A stretch of 64,000 bases of DNA, taken from NCBI RefSeq assembly GCF_030929605.1, contig NZ_JAVFVS010000008.1, positions 186,001 to 250,000 of the forward strand, given 5' to 3'. A program made the translations under genes and the position numbers. The notes under the pieces were generated by a model. It worked only from the letters and a program-made list of their open reading frames with translations, was not told the DNA's origin and searched no databases. This DNA comes from Flavobacterium sp. LHD-80. GTDB taxonomy: Bacteria > Bacteroidota > Bacteroidia > Flavobacteriales > Flavobacteriaceae. Positions 7,624 through 15,327 of the stretch are shown here, piece after piece. The first letter of the stretch is position 1; each line of letters starts with the position of its first letter.

Positions 7624-8970
7624 ATGTTTAAAAAAATATTAATTGCGAATAGAGGAGAAATTGCACTTCGTGTAATTCGTACATGTAAGGAAATGGGAAT
7701 TAAAACTGTTGCAGTTTATTCTACAGCCGATGCAGAAAGCTTACATGTTAAGTTTGCTGATGAAGCGGTTTGTATTGGTCCCCCTCCAAGTAACTTATCG
7801 TACTTAAAAATGTCAAATATTATTGCCGCTGCAGAAATTACAAATGCAGATGCAATACACCCAGGATACGGTTTCCTTTCTGAAAATGCTAAATTCTCAA
7901 AAATTTGTCAAGAGCACGGAATCAAATTTATTGGTGCTGCTCCAGAAATGATCGACAGAATGGGAGATAAAGCTTCTGCAAAAGCTACAATGAAAGCAGC
8001 AGGAGTACCTTGTGTGCCAGGTTCAGATGGATTGTTAGAATCTTATGAACATGCACAAAAAGTGGCTAAAGAAATTGGTTACCCAGTTATGATGAAAGCT
8101 ACTGCTGGTGGTGGTGGAAAAGGAATGCGCGCGATCTGGAAAGAAGAAGAGCTTTTAAAAGCTTGGGAAAGTGCACGTCAAGAAGCTGCTGCAGCATTTG
8201 GAAATGACGGAATGTACATGGAAAAACTTATTGAAGAGCCACGTCATATCGAAATTCAAGTTGTTGGAGATTCTTACGGAAAAGCATGTCACCTTTCTGA
8301 AAGAGATTGCTCTGTACAACGTCGTCACCAAAAATTGACTGAAGAAACACCTTCGCCTTTCATGACAGACGATCTTCGTGCAAGAATGGGAGAAGCGGCA
8401 GTAAAAGCGGCAGAATTCATTAAATACGAAGGAGCTGGAACTGTAGAATTTCTTGTAGACAAACACAGAAATTTCTATTTCATGGAAATGAATACTCGTA
8501 TTCAGGTGGAGCATCCTATTACAGAACAAGTAATTGATTACGATTTGATTCGTGAGCAAATTATGGTTGCTGCTGGAATTCCAATTTCTGGTAAAAATTA
8601 CCTTCCACAATTACATGCTATTGAAGTTCGTATTAATGCTGAAGATCCTTATAACGATTTTCGTCCTTCACCAGGAAAAATTACTACACTTCATATGCCA
8701 GGAGGACACGGAGTTCGTTTAGATACTCACGTTTACTCTGGTTATAGTATTCCGCCAAACTACGATTCAATGATTGCCAAGTTAATTACAACGGCACAGT
8801 CTCGTGAAGAAGCTATCAGCAAAATGCGAAGAGCTTTGGATGAATTCGTAATTGAAGGTGTGAAAACTACAATACCTTTCCATAGACAATTAATGGATGA
8901 TCCAAAATATATTGCAGGAGATTATACAACTGCATTTATGGATACTTTCAAAATGAATAGTCCAGAATAA
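7624..8970 (+). CDS. accC: Biotin carboxylase subunit of acetyl-CoA carboxylase
   Basis: ATP-dependent carboxylation of biotin on AccB by bicarbonate. It is an ATP-grasp enzyme of 448 residues, the usual length. Visible parts are the N-terminal [30 protein letters not shown], the ATP-binding glycine loop [22 protein letters not shown], the catalytic segment [18 protein letters not shown] and the C-terminal EARINAEDP-like block ([13 protein letters not shown]). It is the last gene of the fabH-accB-accC operon and is followed by two terminator hairpins. The carboxyltransferase genes (accA, accD) are not in this window. Confidence 0.97.
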   Translation: MFKKILIANRGEIALRVIRTCKEMGIKTVAVYSTADAESLHVKFADEAVCIGPPPSNLSYLKMSNIIAAAEITNADAIHPGYGFLSENAKFSKICQEHGIKFIGAAPEMIDRMGDKASAKATMKAAGVPCVPGSDGLLESYEHAQKVAKEIGYPVMMKATAGGGGKGMRAIWKEEELLKAWESARQEAAAAFGNDGMYMEKLIEEPRHIEIQVVGDSYGKACHLSERDCSVQRRHQKLTEETPSPFMTDDLRARMGEAAVKAAEFIKYEGAGTVEFLVDKHRNFYFMEMNTRIQVEHPITEQVIDYDLIREQIMVAAGIPISGKNYLPQLHAIEVRINAEDPYNDFRPSPGKITTLHMPGGHGVRLDTHVYSGYSIPPNYDSMIAKLITTAQSREEAISKMRRALDEFVIEGVKTTIPFHRQLMDDPKYIAGDYTTAFMDTFKMNSPE

Positions 8971-8974
8971 TTTT

Positions 8975-9004
8975 AAGGCTGTCGATTTCGACAGCCTTTT
9001 TTAT
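8975..9004 (+). terminator. Terminator after accC
   Basis: AAGGCTGTCGA and TCGACAGCCTT form a perfect stem four nt past the accC stop, followed by a T-rich tract. Confidence 0.88.
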
Positions 9005-9014
9005 TTCTTATACA

Positions 9015-9048
9015 AACCCGATGCGTTTTTTACTCATCGGGTTTTGTT
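9015..9048 (+). terminator. Second hairpin after accC
   Basis: AACCCGATG pairs with CATCGGGTT, followed by TTGTTGTTTTT. It backs up the first terminator and insulates the PepSY array. Confidence 0.6.
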
Positions 9049-9066
9049 GTTTTTATAGGTAAGGAA

Positions 9067-9113
9067 ACAGTCAAACTGTGTAATTTTTATACAGTCGGTT
9101 GGAGAATTACACA
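9067..9113. promoter_or_regulatory. Nested palindromes ahead of the PepSY-like array
   Basis: ACAGT-CAA-ACTGT is a perfect short palindrome (9067-9079). It overlaps a wider one, TGTGTAATT (9077-9085) paired with AATTACACA (9105-9113), and ACAGT recurs at 9091. The site lies about 150-195 nt before the first array gene, a common distance for activator sites. No clear TAnnTTTG promoter is visible between it and the gene. Confidence 0.4.
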
Positions 9114-9262
9114 CTTTTTGTAATGGTAAAATTTTGGCACAAAGCTAAGAATTCCTTTAAAAACAAGGGTTTAGGTGTGATGAAGGTGTGTTTTTGCATT
9201 ACGGCATAATAATTTCATTATCTAAAGCGTAAACAACTACAAACAAAACTAAAATTTACATT

Positions 9263-9559
9263 ATGAAAAAGATACTCTTATCAGCCGCTATTGTTTTGGG
9301 AAGTTTAACTTCATTCGCAGCAAATTCTTCAGTTGAAGATTCTATTATAAAAACAGTTTCAATTCAGGAGGAATATACTGAAATCAAATTAGAGGAATTG
9401 CCAACTGCAGTGACTGACGCTTTGAAAAAATCATTTCCAAATGCAGTAGTTTCTAAAGCATATAAAAATGAAAAAGCACAATATAAATTGGACGTAACAG
9501 TTGGAGGCAAAGAAGGAAATCTTTTTGCTAATGCCGACGGAACTTGGATTCAAAAATAA
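9263..9559 (+). CDS. PepSY-like periplasmic protein, array copy 1
   Basis: 98-residue secreted protein with a signal peptide ending near SFAA (about residues 1-21). The mature part is one PepSY-like (DUF2874-type) domain, with the pattern EEYTEIKLEELPTAV, then ALKKSFPNAVVSKAYKNE, then YKLDVTVGGKEGNLFANADGTW. Such domains are small alpha/beta folds in the periplasm, thought to bind or restrain other proteins; no enzymatic residues are seen. It is first of six tandem paralogs and is closest to copies 2 and 3. A palindromic region lies upstream. Separate ATGs and intergenic gaps show that these are individual genes rather than one repeat protein. Confidence 0.85.
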   Translation: MKKILLSAAIVLGSLTSFAANSSVEDSIIKTVSIQEEYTEIKLEELPTAVTDALKKSFPNAVVSKAYKNEKAQYKLDVTVGGKEGNLFANADGTWIQK

Positions 9560-9634
9560 TCTAAAAAGCGTGTCCCGTGTATTTTCAAATAAAAAATACT
9601 AAAATTAAATTAACTATCTTAAAATACTATTATC

Positions 9635-9937
9635 ATGAAAAAATTATTTCTATCAGCCACAATCGTTTTGGGAGGTTTAACATCATTTGCTTCGACTTCG
9701 ACTTCTCCAATATCAAATTCAATCGTAAAAACAATTTCAATTCAAGACGAGTACACTGAAATTAAATTAGAAGAAGTTCCATCTGCAGTTACAGACGCAC
9801 TTAAAAAAGCGTATCCAGATGCAGTACTTTCAAAAGCATACAAAAATGCAGCATCACAATATAAACTTGATGTTACTGTAGGTGACAAAGTTGGTTCTGT
9901 TTATGCTAACGCAGACGGGACTTGGGTAAAAAAATAA
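9635..9937 (+). CDS. PepSY-like periplasmic protein, array copy 2
   Basis: 100 residues, with a signal peptide (MKKLFLSATIVLGGLTSFAS), a short Ser/Thr-rich stretch and one PepSY-like domain. It is nearly the same as copy 3 over the segment from QDEYTEIK to the final WVKK, with VPSAV, ALKKAYPDAVLSKAYKNA and VGDKVGS shared. This indicates a recent duplication. The gap to copy 1 is 75 nt and to copy 3 is 51 nt, without terminators, so the array is probably cotranscribed. The exact role is unknown; by family it would act in the periplasm. Confidence 0.85.
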   Translation: MKKLFLSATIVLGGLTSFASTSTSPISNSIVKTISIQDEYTEIKLEEVPSAVTDALKKAYPDAVLSKAYKNAASQYKLDVTVGDKVGSVYANADGTWVKK

Positions 9938-9988
9938 GCCCTTTTTGTTCCAATCAAATTAATTAACTCTATTAAATATACACACATT

Positions 9989-10285
9989 ATGAAAAATTTA
10001 TTTTTATCAGCCGCAATCGTTTTGGGAAGTTTAACATCATTTGCTTCAACTTCTCCAATTAAAAACACAATCGTAAAAACAATTTCAATTCAAGACGAAT
10101 ATACTGAGATCAAAGTAGAAGAAGTTCCTTCTGCAGTTACTAACGCGCTTAAAAAAGCATATCCAGACGCAGTACTTTCTAAAGCTTACAAAAATGCAAC
10201 TTCTCAATATAAATTAGAAGTTACTGTAGGTGATAAAGTTGGTTCTCTATATGCAAACGCCGATGGATCTTGGGTGAAAAAATAA
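9989..10285 (+). CDS. PepSY-like periplasmic protein, array copy 3
   Basis: 98 residues, signal peptide MKNLFLSAAIVLGSLTSFAS and one PepSY-like domain. It differs from copy 2 at only a few positions of the mature domain (for instance VEE for LEE, and NALKK for DALKK), making it the youngest-looking duplicate with copy 2. It is followed after 24 nt by copy 4, where sequence similarity drops sharply, so the array has two subgroups: copies 1-3 and copies 4-6. No catalytic residues, metal-binding motif or lipobox are present. Confidence 0.85.
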   Translation: MKNLFLSAAIVLGSLTSFASTSPIKNTIVKTISIQDEYTEIKVEEVPSAVTNALKKAYPDAVLSKAYKNATSQYKLEVTVGDKVGSLYANADGSWVKK

Positions 10286-10309
10286 TTCGCTAACTAAAAA
10301 ACTATCATT

Positions 10310-10597
10310 ATGAAAAAGATATTATTATCGGCAGCTATTCTTTTAGGAGGACTGTCAGTACAAGCCACACCAATTGCTGTTAATCCAGCAACAGAGTCAG
10401 TAAAGTTTCAAGATGAGTATAAAGAAGTTGATGCTGTTCCGGCAGCTATCAAAACAGCTTTAGATGCTGCTTATCCTGGTGTAAAACTTGAAAAAGCCTA
10501 TGTAAACGATAAAAAAGAATACAAAATCGATATTATTGTTCGAGATGTAAAATCAACTGTTTACACAGACGCAAAAGGAAACATTCTTAAAAAGTAA
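10310..10597 (+). CDS. PepSY-like periplasmic protein, array copy 4
   Basis: 95 residues with a signal peptide ending near VQAT (about 1-19). The mature domain has the second-subgroup pattern: EYKEVDAVPAAIKTALDAAYPGVKLEKAYVNDKK in pieces of the same layout, ending YTDAKGNILKK. Compared with copies 1-3, the central KAYKN becomes KAYVND and the acidic turn before VPAA changes. It lies 18 nt ahead of copy 5. Family knowledge suggests a soluble periplasmic binding or inhibitory protein; the partner is unknown. Confidence 0.83.
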   Translation: MKKILLSAAILLGGLSVQATPIAVNPATESVKFQDEYKEVDAVPAAIKTALDAAYPGVKLEKAYVNDKKEYKIDIIVRDVKSTVYTDAKGNILKK

Positions 10598-10615
10598 CTA
10601 TAAACTATCCCCACT

Positions 10616-10912
10616 ATGAAAAAGTTAATCTTATCGGCAGCTGTCGTTTTTGGAAGTTTGTCAATCAATGCTGCAACTCTTGTTGCAAAAACCGAAATGG
10701 TTCAATCAGTAAGTATTCAAGATGAATATACTGAGGTTGCTATAGATGCTGTTCCAGCAGCTGTAAAATCGACTATTGAAAAATCTTTTGCGGGTACAAA
10801 ACTTGAAAAAGCGTACAAAAATGCGAAGAACGAATATAAACTTGTCATAGCGAGCGGAGAGAAGAAATATACTTTTTTTACAGATGCTTCTGGAAATATT
10901 ATTAAAAAATAA
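10616..10912 (+). CDS. PepSY-like periplasmic protein, array copy 5
   Basis: 98 residues, signal peptide MKKLILSAAVVFGSLSINAA and one PepSY-like domain with EYTEVAIDAVPAAVKS, TKLEKAYKNAKNEY and the closing FFTDASGNIIKK. It is second-subgroup like copies 4 and 6, but has Phe-Ala-Gly where others have Tyr-Pro, and is the most diverged of the set. The gap to copy 6 is only 18 nt. Start chosen at the ATG that opens a clear signal peptide. Confidence 0.83.
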   Translation: MKKLILSAAVVFGSLSINAATLVAKTEMVQSVSIQDEYTEVAIDAVPAAVKSTIEKSFAGTKLEKAYKNAKNEYKLVIASGEKKYTFFTDASGNIIKK

Positions 10913-10930
10913 TTCTTTAAAAAGAGCAAT

Positions 10931-11227
10931 ATGAAAAAGTTAGCCATCACAGGGGCCGTTATTCTGGCAAGTTTGTCTATTCCAACAAATGCGAAGACGA
11001 TTAAAAGTAAAATAAATACGTCCGTTTTTGTTCAAACAGAATATACAGAAGTTACCGCAGATGCTGTTCCGGCGGCTGTAAAAACTGCTCTGCAGACTGC
11101 TTATCCAAATGCAAAATTGGAAAAAGCATATGTAAACGAGAAAAAAGAATACAAATTAGAAATATCAGTTAAGGACCAAAAGGCTACTGTTTACTCAGAT
11201 GTCAATGGCAATTGGCTGAAAATATAA
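10931..11227 (+). CDS. PepSY-like periplasmic protein, array copy 6
   Basis: 98 residues, the last of the array. Signal peptide MKKLAITGAVILASLSIPTNA, then a PepSY-like domain with EYTEVTADAVPAAVKTAL, AYPNAKLEKAYVNEKKEYKL and VYSDVNGNWLKI. It is close to copy 4 in the core. A terminator follows about 50 nt later, closing the six-gene unit, and the response-regulator gene follows on the same strand with its own leader. The context suggests, but does not prove, that the neighbouring two-component system controls or senses these proteins. Confidence 0.84.
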   Translation: MKKLAITGAVILASLSIPTNAKTIKSKINTSVFVQTEYTEVTADAVPAAVKTALQTAYPNAKLEKAYVNEKKEYKLEISVKDQKATVYSDVNGNWLKI

Positions 11228-11278
11228 TAAATATATTATAAATATAATTAGGTGAATTAGATTTATGTTTTTGGTGAA

Positions 11279-11310
11279 AAAGAGATTGCTTATAGCAGTC
11301 TCTTTTTTTT
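11279..11310 (+). terminator. Terminator after the PepSY-like array
   Basis: AGAGATTGC and GCAGTCTCT form a nine-base stem with one mismatch and are followed by nine T residues. It ends the array transcript before the response-regulator gene. Confidence 0.85.
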
Positions 11311-11374
11311 TGCATAATTTTGTGAGAATACAACTTTAATAGTATTATTTTAGCAAAAAAGTCCTTAAAAACAG

Positions 11375-12724
11375 ATGTCAAAGATATTATTGATAGAAGA
11401 TGATATTTCGTTTTGCAAATTATTAGAAAAGTTTCTAATAAAAAAAGCATACGATGTAACAATAGCTTTCTCGGCAGCAGAAGCAAGAACAGCAATTAAA
11501 AGCGAATCGTTTGATTTGATTTTGACTGATCTTCGTTTGCCAGATTCTGATGGCATCGGATTAATGACTGAATTTAAAAATTCGCATCCACACATTCCTG
11601 TTATTATGATGACTGGTTACTCTGATGTAAATACGGCTGTAAAAGCTATCAAAAATGGTGCTGCTGATTATATTTCGAAACCGTTTAATCCAGATGAGGT
11701 TTTATTGGTAATTACAAATGCGCTACAAAATAATGAAGCCGAAGAAATTTCACCAAAAGAAAAGAAAGCGGCAAAAAAACAACCTACATCAGAAAACGAA
11801 TTTGTAAAGGGAATTTCTGTTGCTTCAAGAAAATTATTGGATCATATTCAATTGGTAAGTCCAACAGATATGTCTGTTTTGATTATCGGCGAAAGCGGAA
11901 CTGGTAAAGAAATTATCGCAAAAAGCATTCACCAGCAAAGTACTCGAAAAAACAATAATTTTATAGCGGTTGATTGTGGAGCAATTCCGAAAGAACTTGC
12001 GGCAAGTGAATTTTTCGGGCATTTAAAAGGTTCTTTTACGGGTGCAATCAGCGACAAAATGGGTTATTTTGAAGCTGCAAATGGCGGAACGCTTTTTCTA
12101 GATGAAATTGGAAATCTTTCTTATGAAAACCAAATTCAGTTATTAAGAGCACTTCAAGAACGAAAAATAAAACCTGTTGGAAGCAATAAAGAAATAAACG
12201 TCGATATCCGAATCATAACTGCTACAAATGAAGATTTGCGCGAAGCAGTAAAAAACGGCGATTTTAGAGAAGATTTATACCATAGAATCAATGAATTCTC
12301 TATTCTGTCGCCTTCATTAAAAGATCGTGAAGAAGATTTAATGGTTTTTGCCGATTATTTCCTAGAAAAAGCCAATCAGCAATTAAATAAAGATATTATT
12401 GGATTTTCTCCAGAAGTGGTTGCAATTTTTCAGAAATACAACTGGCCTGGTAATTTACGCGAACTTCAAAATTGTGTAAAGCGTGCGACACTTTTAACGC
12501 GCGGCGATTTTATTGAAAGCGAAGTATTGCCAGCTGAATTTTTTCAAATACAAAAACAAAATTCTTCTGATAATTCGGTTACATTTTCTTTATCTGAAAA
12601 TGAAAAAGAAACCATTATTCATGCATTATCTAAAACGCAGAATAATAAATCTGAAGCTGCAAAACTGCTTAAAATTACCAGAAAGACGCTTTATAATAAA
12701 TTGAAGCAATACAACATCGATTAA
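11375..12724 (+). CDS. NtrC-family sigma-54-dependent response regulator
   Basis: 449-residue transcription activator. Order: receiver domain (about 1-120, with phospho-acceptor Asp in LILTDLRLPDSDG near residue 51), AAA+ domain (about 145-380) and a C-terminal Fis-type helix-turn-helix (SEAAKLLKITRKTLYNKLK). The AAA+ part has Walker A GESGTGKE, the sigma-54 contact loop as GSFTGA (a Ser variant of GAFTGA), Walker B GTLFLDEIG and the arginine-containing RIITATN region. It should hydrolyse ATP to open sigma-54 promoters. It faces the hybrid kinase gene tail to tail with stop codons overlapping by 4 bp, so the two are the likely cognate pair. Targets are unknown; the PepSY-like array just upstream is an obvious candidate. 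Confidence 0.93.
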   Translation: MSKILLIEDDISFCKLLEKFLIKKAYDVTIAFSAAEARTAIKSESFDLILTDLRLPDSDGIGLMTEFKNSHPHIPVIMMTGYSDVNTAVKAIKNGAADYISKPFNPDEVLLVITNALQNNEAEEISPKEKKAAKKQPTSENEFVKGISVASRKLLDHIQLVSPTDMSVLIIGESGTGKEIIAKSIHQQSTRKNNNFIAVDCGAIPKELAASEFFGHLKGSFTGAISDKMGYFEAANGGTLFLDEIGNLSYENQIQLLRALQERKIKPVGSNKEINVDIRIITATNEDLREAVKNGDFREDLYHRINEFSILSPSLKDREEDLMVFADYFLEKANQQLNKDIIGFSPEVVAIFQKYNWPGNLRELQNCVKRATLLTRGDFIESEVLPAEFFQIQKQNSSDNSVTFSLSENEKETIIHALSKTQNNKSEAAKLLKITRKTLYNKLKQYNID

Positions 12725-15192
12725 ACGATTTCTTTGTTTAAGATGGAAAAAAGCGAAACGATTTTGACTTTTAGATCTTTGTAAATGTCTTTTGCATCAG
12801 TAATTTCAAATTCATTTTTTTCTAAAACAACAAGTATTTTGGCAATTTCGTTAGCTTCGATTTGTTTGAACATTGGAGCGATGCGATGCGCTATTGCATT
12901 TATTTCGGCTGTATTTTCTAGTGAAATGGCATTTTCAAGCAAAGTTAGATTTTCATTTGTGCTTTCGATAAATGATTTTAAAACTTCGTTTAAAGCATTT
13001 TTGTCATGGGCCAAAAACTCTCTTAAAGTTACTAGGGAGTACAATTTTGTAGATGTTTTTTCTCCTTTTTCTGTTGTGTCAACTTTCGGCAAAAGGTCAT
13101 CTTCTAAAATAATTCTGATTGTATCTAAAAGTATTCTCGGAGAATAAGGTTTTTTTACAACAGTTGTAAATCCAGCATCAGCATATACAGAAGCATCAAG
13201 ATCTGTTCTTCCCGTCAAGGCAATGACTGGTTGGTTGTTGTAAATTGACATAGTTTTAAGTTTTTGCAAAAACGAGAACCCGTCCATTTCTGGCATTTGA
13301 ATGTCGGTAATAACAAAATCAAAATTGGTTTTCTGAATGGCTTCCAACGCTTTGACTGCACTGTTAAAAGATAAAACCTGGTGTTTTTCCTGTCTTAAAA
13401 CACCGCTAGTTAAATTCAGAAGATTAATGTCATCATCAATAACAATAAAAGTTTGTGATGTAGTTTGCTTTGAAACTGCTTTTTTAATTTCATCTGATTG
13501 GTTGGAACTAGTATCAAACAACAAAGGAAGCTGAATTTCAAAAGTGCTTCCTTGTCCAAAAACGCTCTCAAGTTGCAATGTCCCACCTAAAATTGAGATT
13601 ATTTTTTGGCAGATCGATAAGCCTAAACCTGTTCCTCCATATTTTTTTTCGATGCCTTCATTTGCCTGCGCGAATTCTTCAAAAACAAATTTCTGATTTC
13701 CTTTTTCAATTCCAATTCCGGTGTCTTCGATTGTTATGACAAAAAAATCATTGTTTTCTGCCAGATAAGCGCTGATTTTTATGTAACCTTCTTCCGTGAA
13801 CTTATAAGCATTTCCAATAATATTGCTCAAAATCTGTTTCAATCGGAAAGGATCTCCAACAATTTTCGAATTTAGTTTTTCATCAATAGTAATGATTAAA
13901 TCAATATTCTTTTGTTTATAGACAGTCTGAATACTTTTGGCAACTTCATCAATAATTTGAGGCAGTGAAAACGGCACTTTTTCAATCGTAATTTTTCCTG
14001 CTTCTATTTGCGAAAAATCAAGCAAATCCTGAACTAACTGTGTGATATATTCAGATGAATTTTTAATATTATTGATGAAATAAGACTGTTTTGTATTGAC
14101 ATCTGAATTTCCTAAAAGTTCAGAATAGCCTACAATCGTGCTTAAAGGCGTTTTTAAATCATGACTAACCGTCGAAATTAATTGTTCACGGCTTTTGAGC
14201 AGATTTTTTGTTTTGAAATTCGCGATTTCAAGCTGTTTTTTATACAACTGCGATTTCGAATAATCGCTGACGATTAAAACAGAGAAAAAGAGGGTCAGAA
14301 TTAATCCGGCAATTGCTGAGGCGGTAACAATTTCGTTGACTTTTTTAAGGGATTTTTCTTTTAGCGAATTGTTTTTTATGGAATTGATGATAATCTCGCG
14401 CTCGATAATTCGAAGTACTTTTCGGAGTTGATCAGAAATTGCAATTTCATTTTTGAGCAATTTGTTTTCTTCAAAATTCAGCGATTCTTTTTTCTTTTCG
14501 GCTCTTAATTTGACGGAACTTAAAAGTTTTTTCGAATTGGCTAAAATTGAATCTGAAGCTTTTTTGCTCAGCGTATTTGTGCTGTCATCCGGAATATTCT
14601 GATTGAGATAATCAACATATTGCTGCAATACATTTTTTTGATAAGCCCCAAGCTGATTTGGGTTTTTAGTAAAATCCTGAAGTTCTAGTTTGCGGAGTTT
14701 GAACTCCATTTTGGTAATTTCATCAATAGCCGAATTTACCGAAACTTCGTCATCGGCTTTGTTTTTTATGGTTTTTAACTGCTGAATGTTTTTGGTTTTT
14801 TCGGCAAGTAAATACGTAACACTATCTAAGAGCACTTTTTGATACTCTGTCGTTACAATTTGTTTTAAAGTATCAATTCTTGCGCGCAAGGAATCACTCT
14901 CAATTACGTAGCTTTTAAAATCTTTATCGGAGTTGGTTTGGATTGTTTTTCGGGCTAAACTTTCTGTTTTATAAACATTTGAGAATAATTTGCTAACTCT
15001 TAAAATCTTGTTTTTCTCGAGTGCAATTTTATCCTCTAATTTATTGTATACCACATTTTCAGAATATAAAAACCATCCCACAGTAACCACTAGCGCCAAT
15101 AATGCAACGTAGCTGAAGAGCACTTTAATGGCGGTATAACTTTTTTTGCTCTCCATAGATTGAGTTTGGGCAGTTTTTAAATTCGATTTCAC
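12721..15192 (-). CDS. Hybrid sensor histidine kinase with receiver and HPt domains
   Basis: 823-residue inner-membrane sensor. Transmembrane segments lie at about 25-47 and 290-312, enclosing a long helical, Lys/Glu-rich periplasmic region (about 48-288) that is probably coiled-coil. Then follow a dimerisation domain with the phospho-His in STVSHDLKTPLSTIVGY, an ATPase domain with NIIGNAYKF, DTGIGI and GGTGLGLSI, a receiver domain (about 583-700; Asp in FVITDIQMPEMDG) and a C-terminal phosphotransfer domain with His in NAIAHRIAPMFK. This architecture supports a His-Asp-His-Asp relay ending on a separate response regulator. The partner is probably the converging sigma-54 regulator. The sensed signal is unknown; a periplasmic ligand such as a PepSY-like protein is only a suggestion. 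Confidence 0.92.
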   Translation of the reverse strand: MKSNLKTAQTQSMESKKSYTAIKVLFSYVALLALVVTVGWFLYSENVVYNKLEDKIALEKNKILRVSKLFSNVYKTESLARKTIQTNSDKDFKSYVIESDSLRARIDTLKQIVTTEYQKVLLDSVTYLLAEKTKNIQQLKTIKNKADDEVSVNSAIDEITKMEFKLRKLELQDFTKNPNQLGAYQKNVLQQYVDYLNQNIPDDSTNTLSKKASDSILANSKKLLSSVKLRAEKKKESLNFEENKLLKNEIAISDQLRKVLRIIEREIIINSIKNNSLKEKSLKKVNEIVTASAIAGLILTLFFSVLIVSDYSKSQLYKKQLEIANFKTKNLLKSREQLISTVSHDLKTPLSTIVGYSELLGNSDVNTKQSYFINNIKNSSEYITQLVQDLLDFSQIEAGKITIEKVPFSLPQIIDEVAKSIQTVYKQKNIDLIITIDEKLNSKIVGDPFRLKQILSNIIGNAYKFTEEGYIKISAYLAENNDFFVITIEDTGIGIEKGNQKFVFEEFAQANEGIEKKYGGTGLGLSICQKIISILGGTLQLESVFGQGSTFEIQLPLLFDTSSNQSDEIKKAVSKQTTSQTFIVIDDDINLLNLTSGVLRQEKHQVLSFNSAVKALEAIQKTNFDFVITDIQMPEMDGFSFLQKLKTMSIYNNQPVIALTGRTDLDASVYADAGFTTVVKKPYSPRILLDTIRIILEDDLLPKVDTTEKGEKTSTKLYSLVTLREFLAHDKNALNEVLKSFIESTNENLTLLENAISLENTAEINAIAHRIAPMFKQIEANEIAKILVVLEKNEFEITDAKDIYKDLKVKIVSLFSILNKEIV

Positions 15193-15263
15193 TGCAATTT
15201 ATCTAAAAAAATCTGTTTTAAAAAGAGAAATTAAGCCTAAAGTGTTATATAATTCAAAGGTTT

Positions 15264-15307
15264 GGAAAATAAAATAGCCACAGATTATATAAAAATCTGT
15301 GGCTATT
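15264..15307 (-). terminator. Terminator after the S9 peptidase gene
   Basis: A 14-bp perfect stem (AATAGCCACAGATT with its complement) lies 21 nt past the stop. On the minus strand it is followed by a T-rich run (TTTTATTTTCC). It separates the peptidase from the kinase gene. Confidence 0.75.
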
Positions 15308-15327
15308 AAATGTATTAAAAACTTATT

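Noticed and set aside
9134..9152. Sigma-54 promoter ahead of the PepSY-like array
   Set aside because: TTGGCAC fits the -24 element, but the GC of the -12 element is not at the required distance, so a full promoter is not supported.
9577..9759. 60-codon ORF overlapping the second PepSY-like gene
   Set aside because: It lies in another frame across the gene start and lacks sensible protein character.
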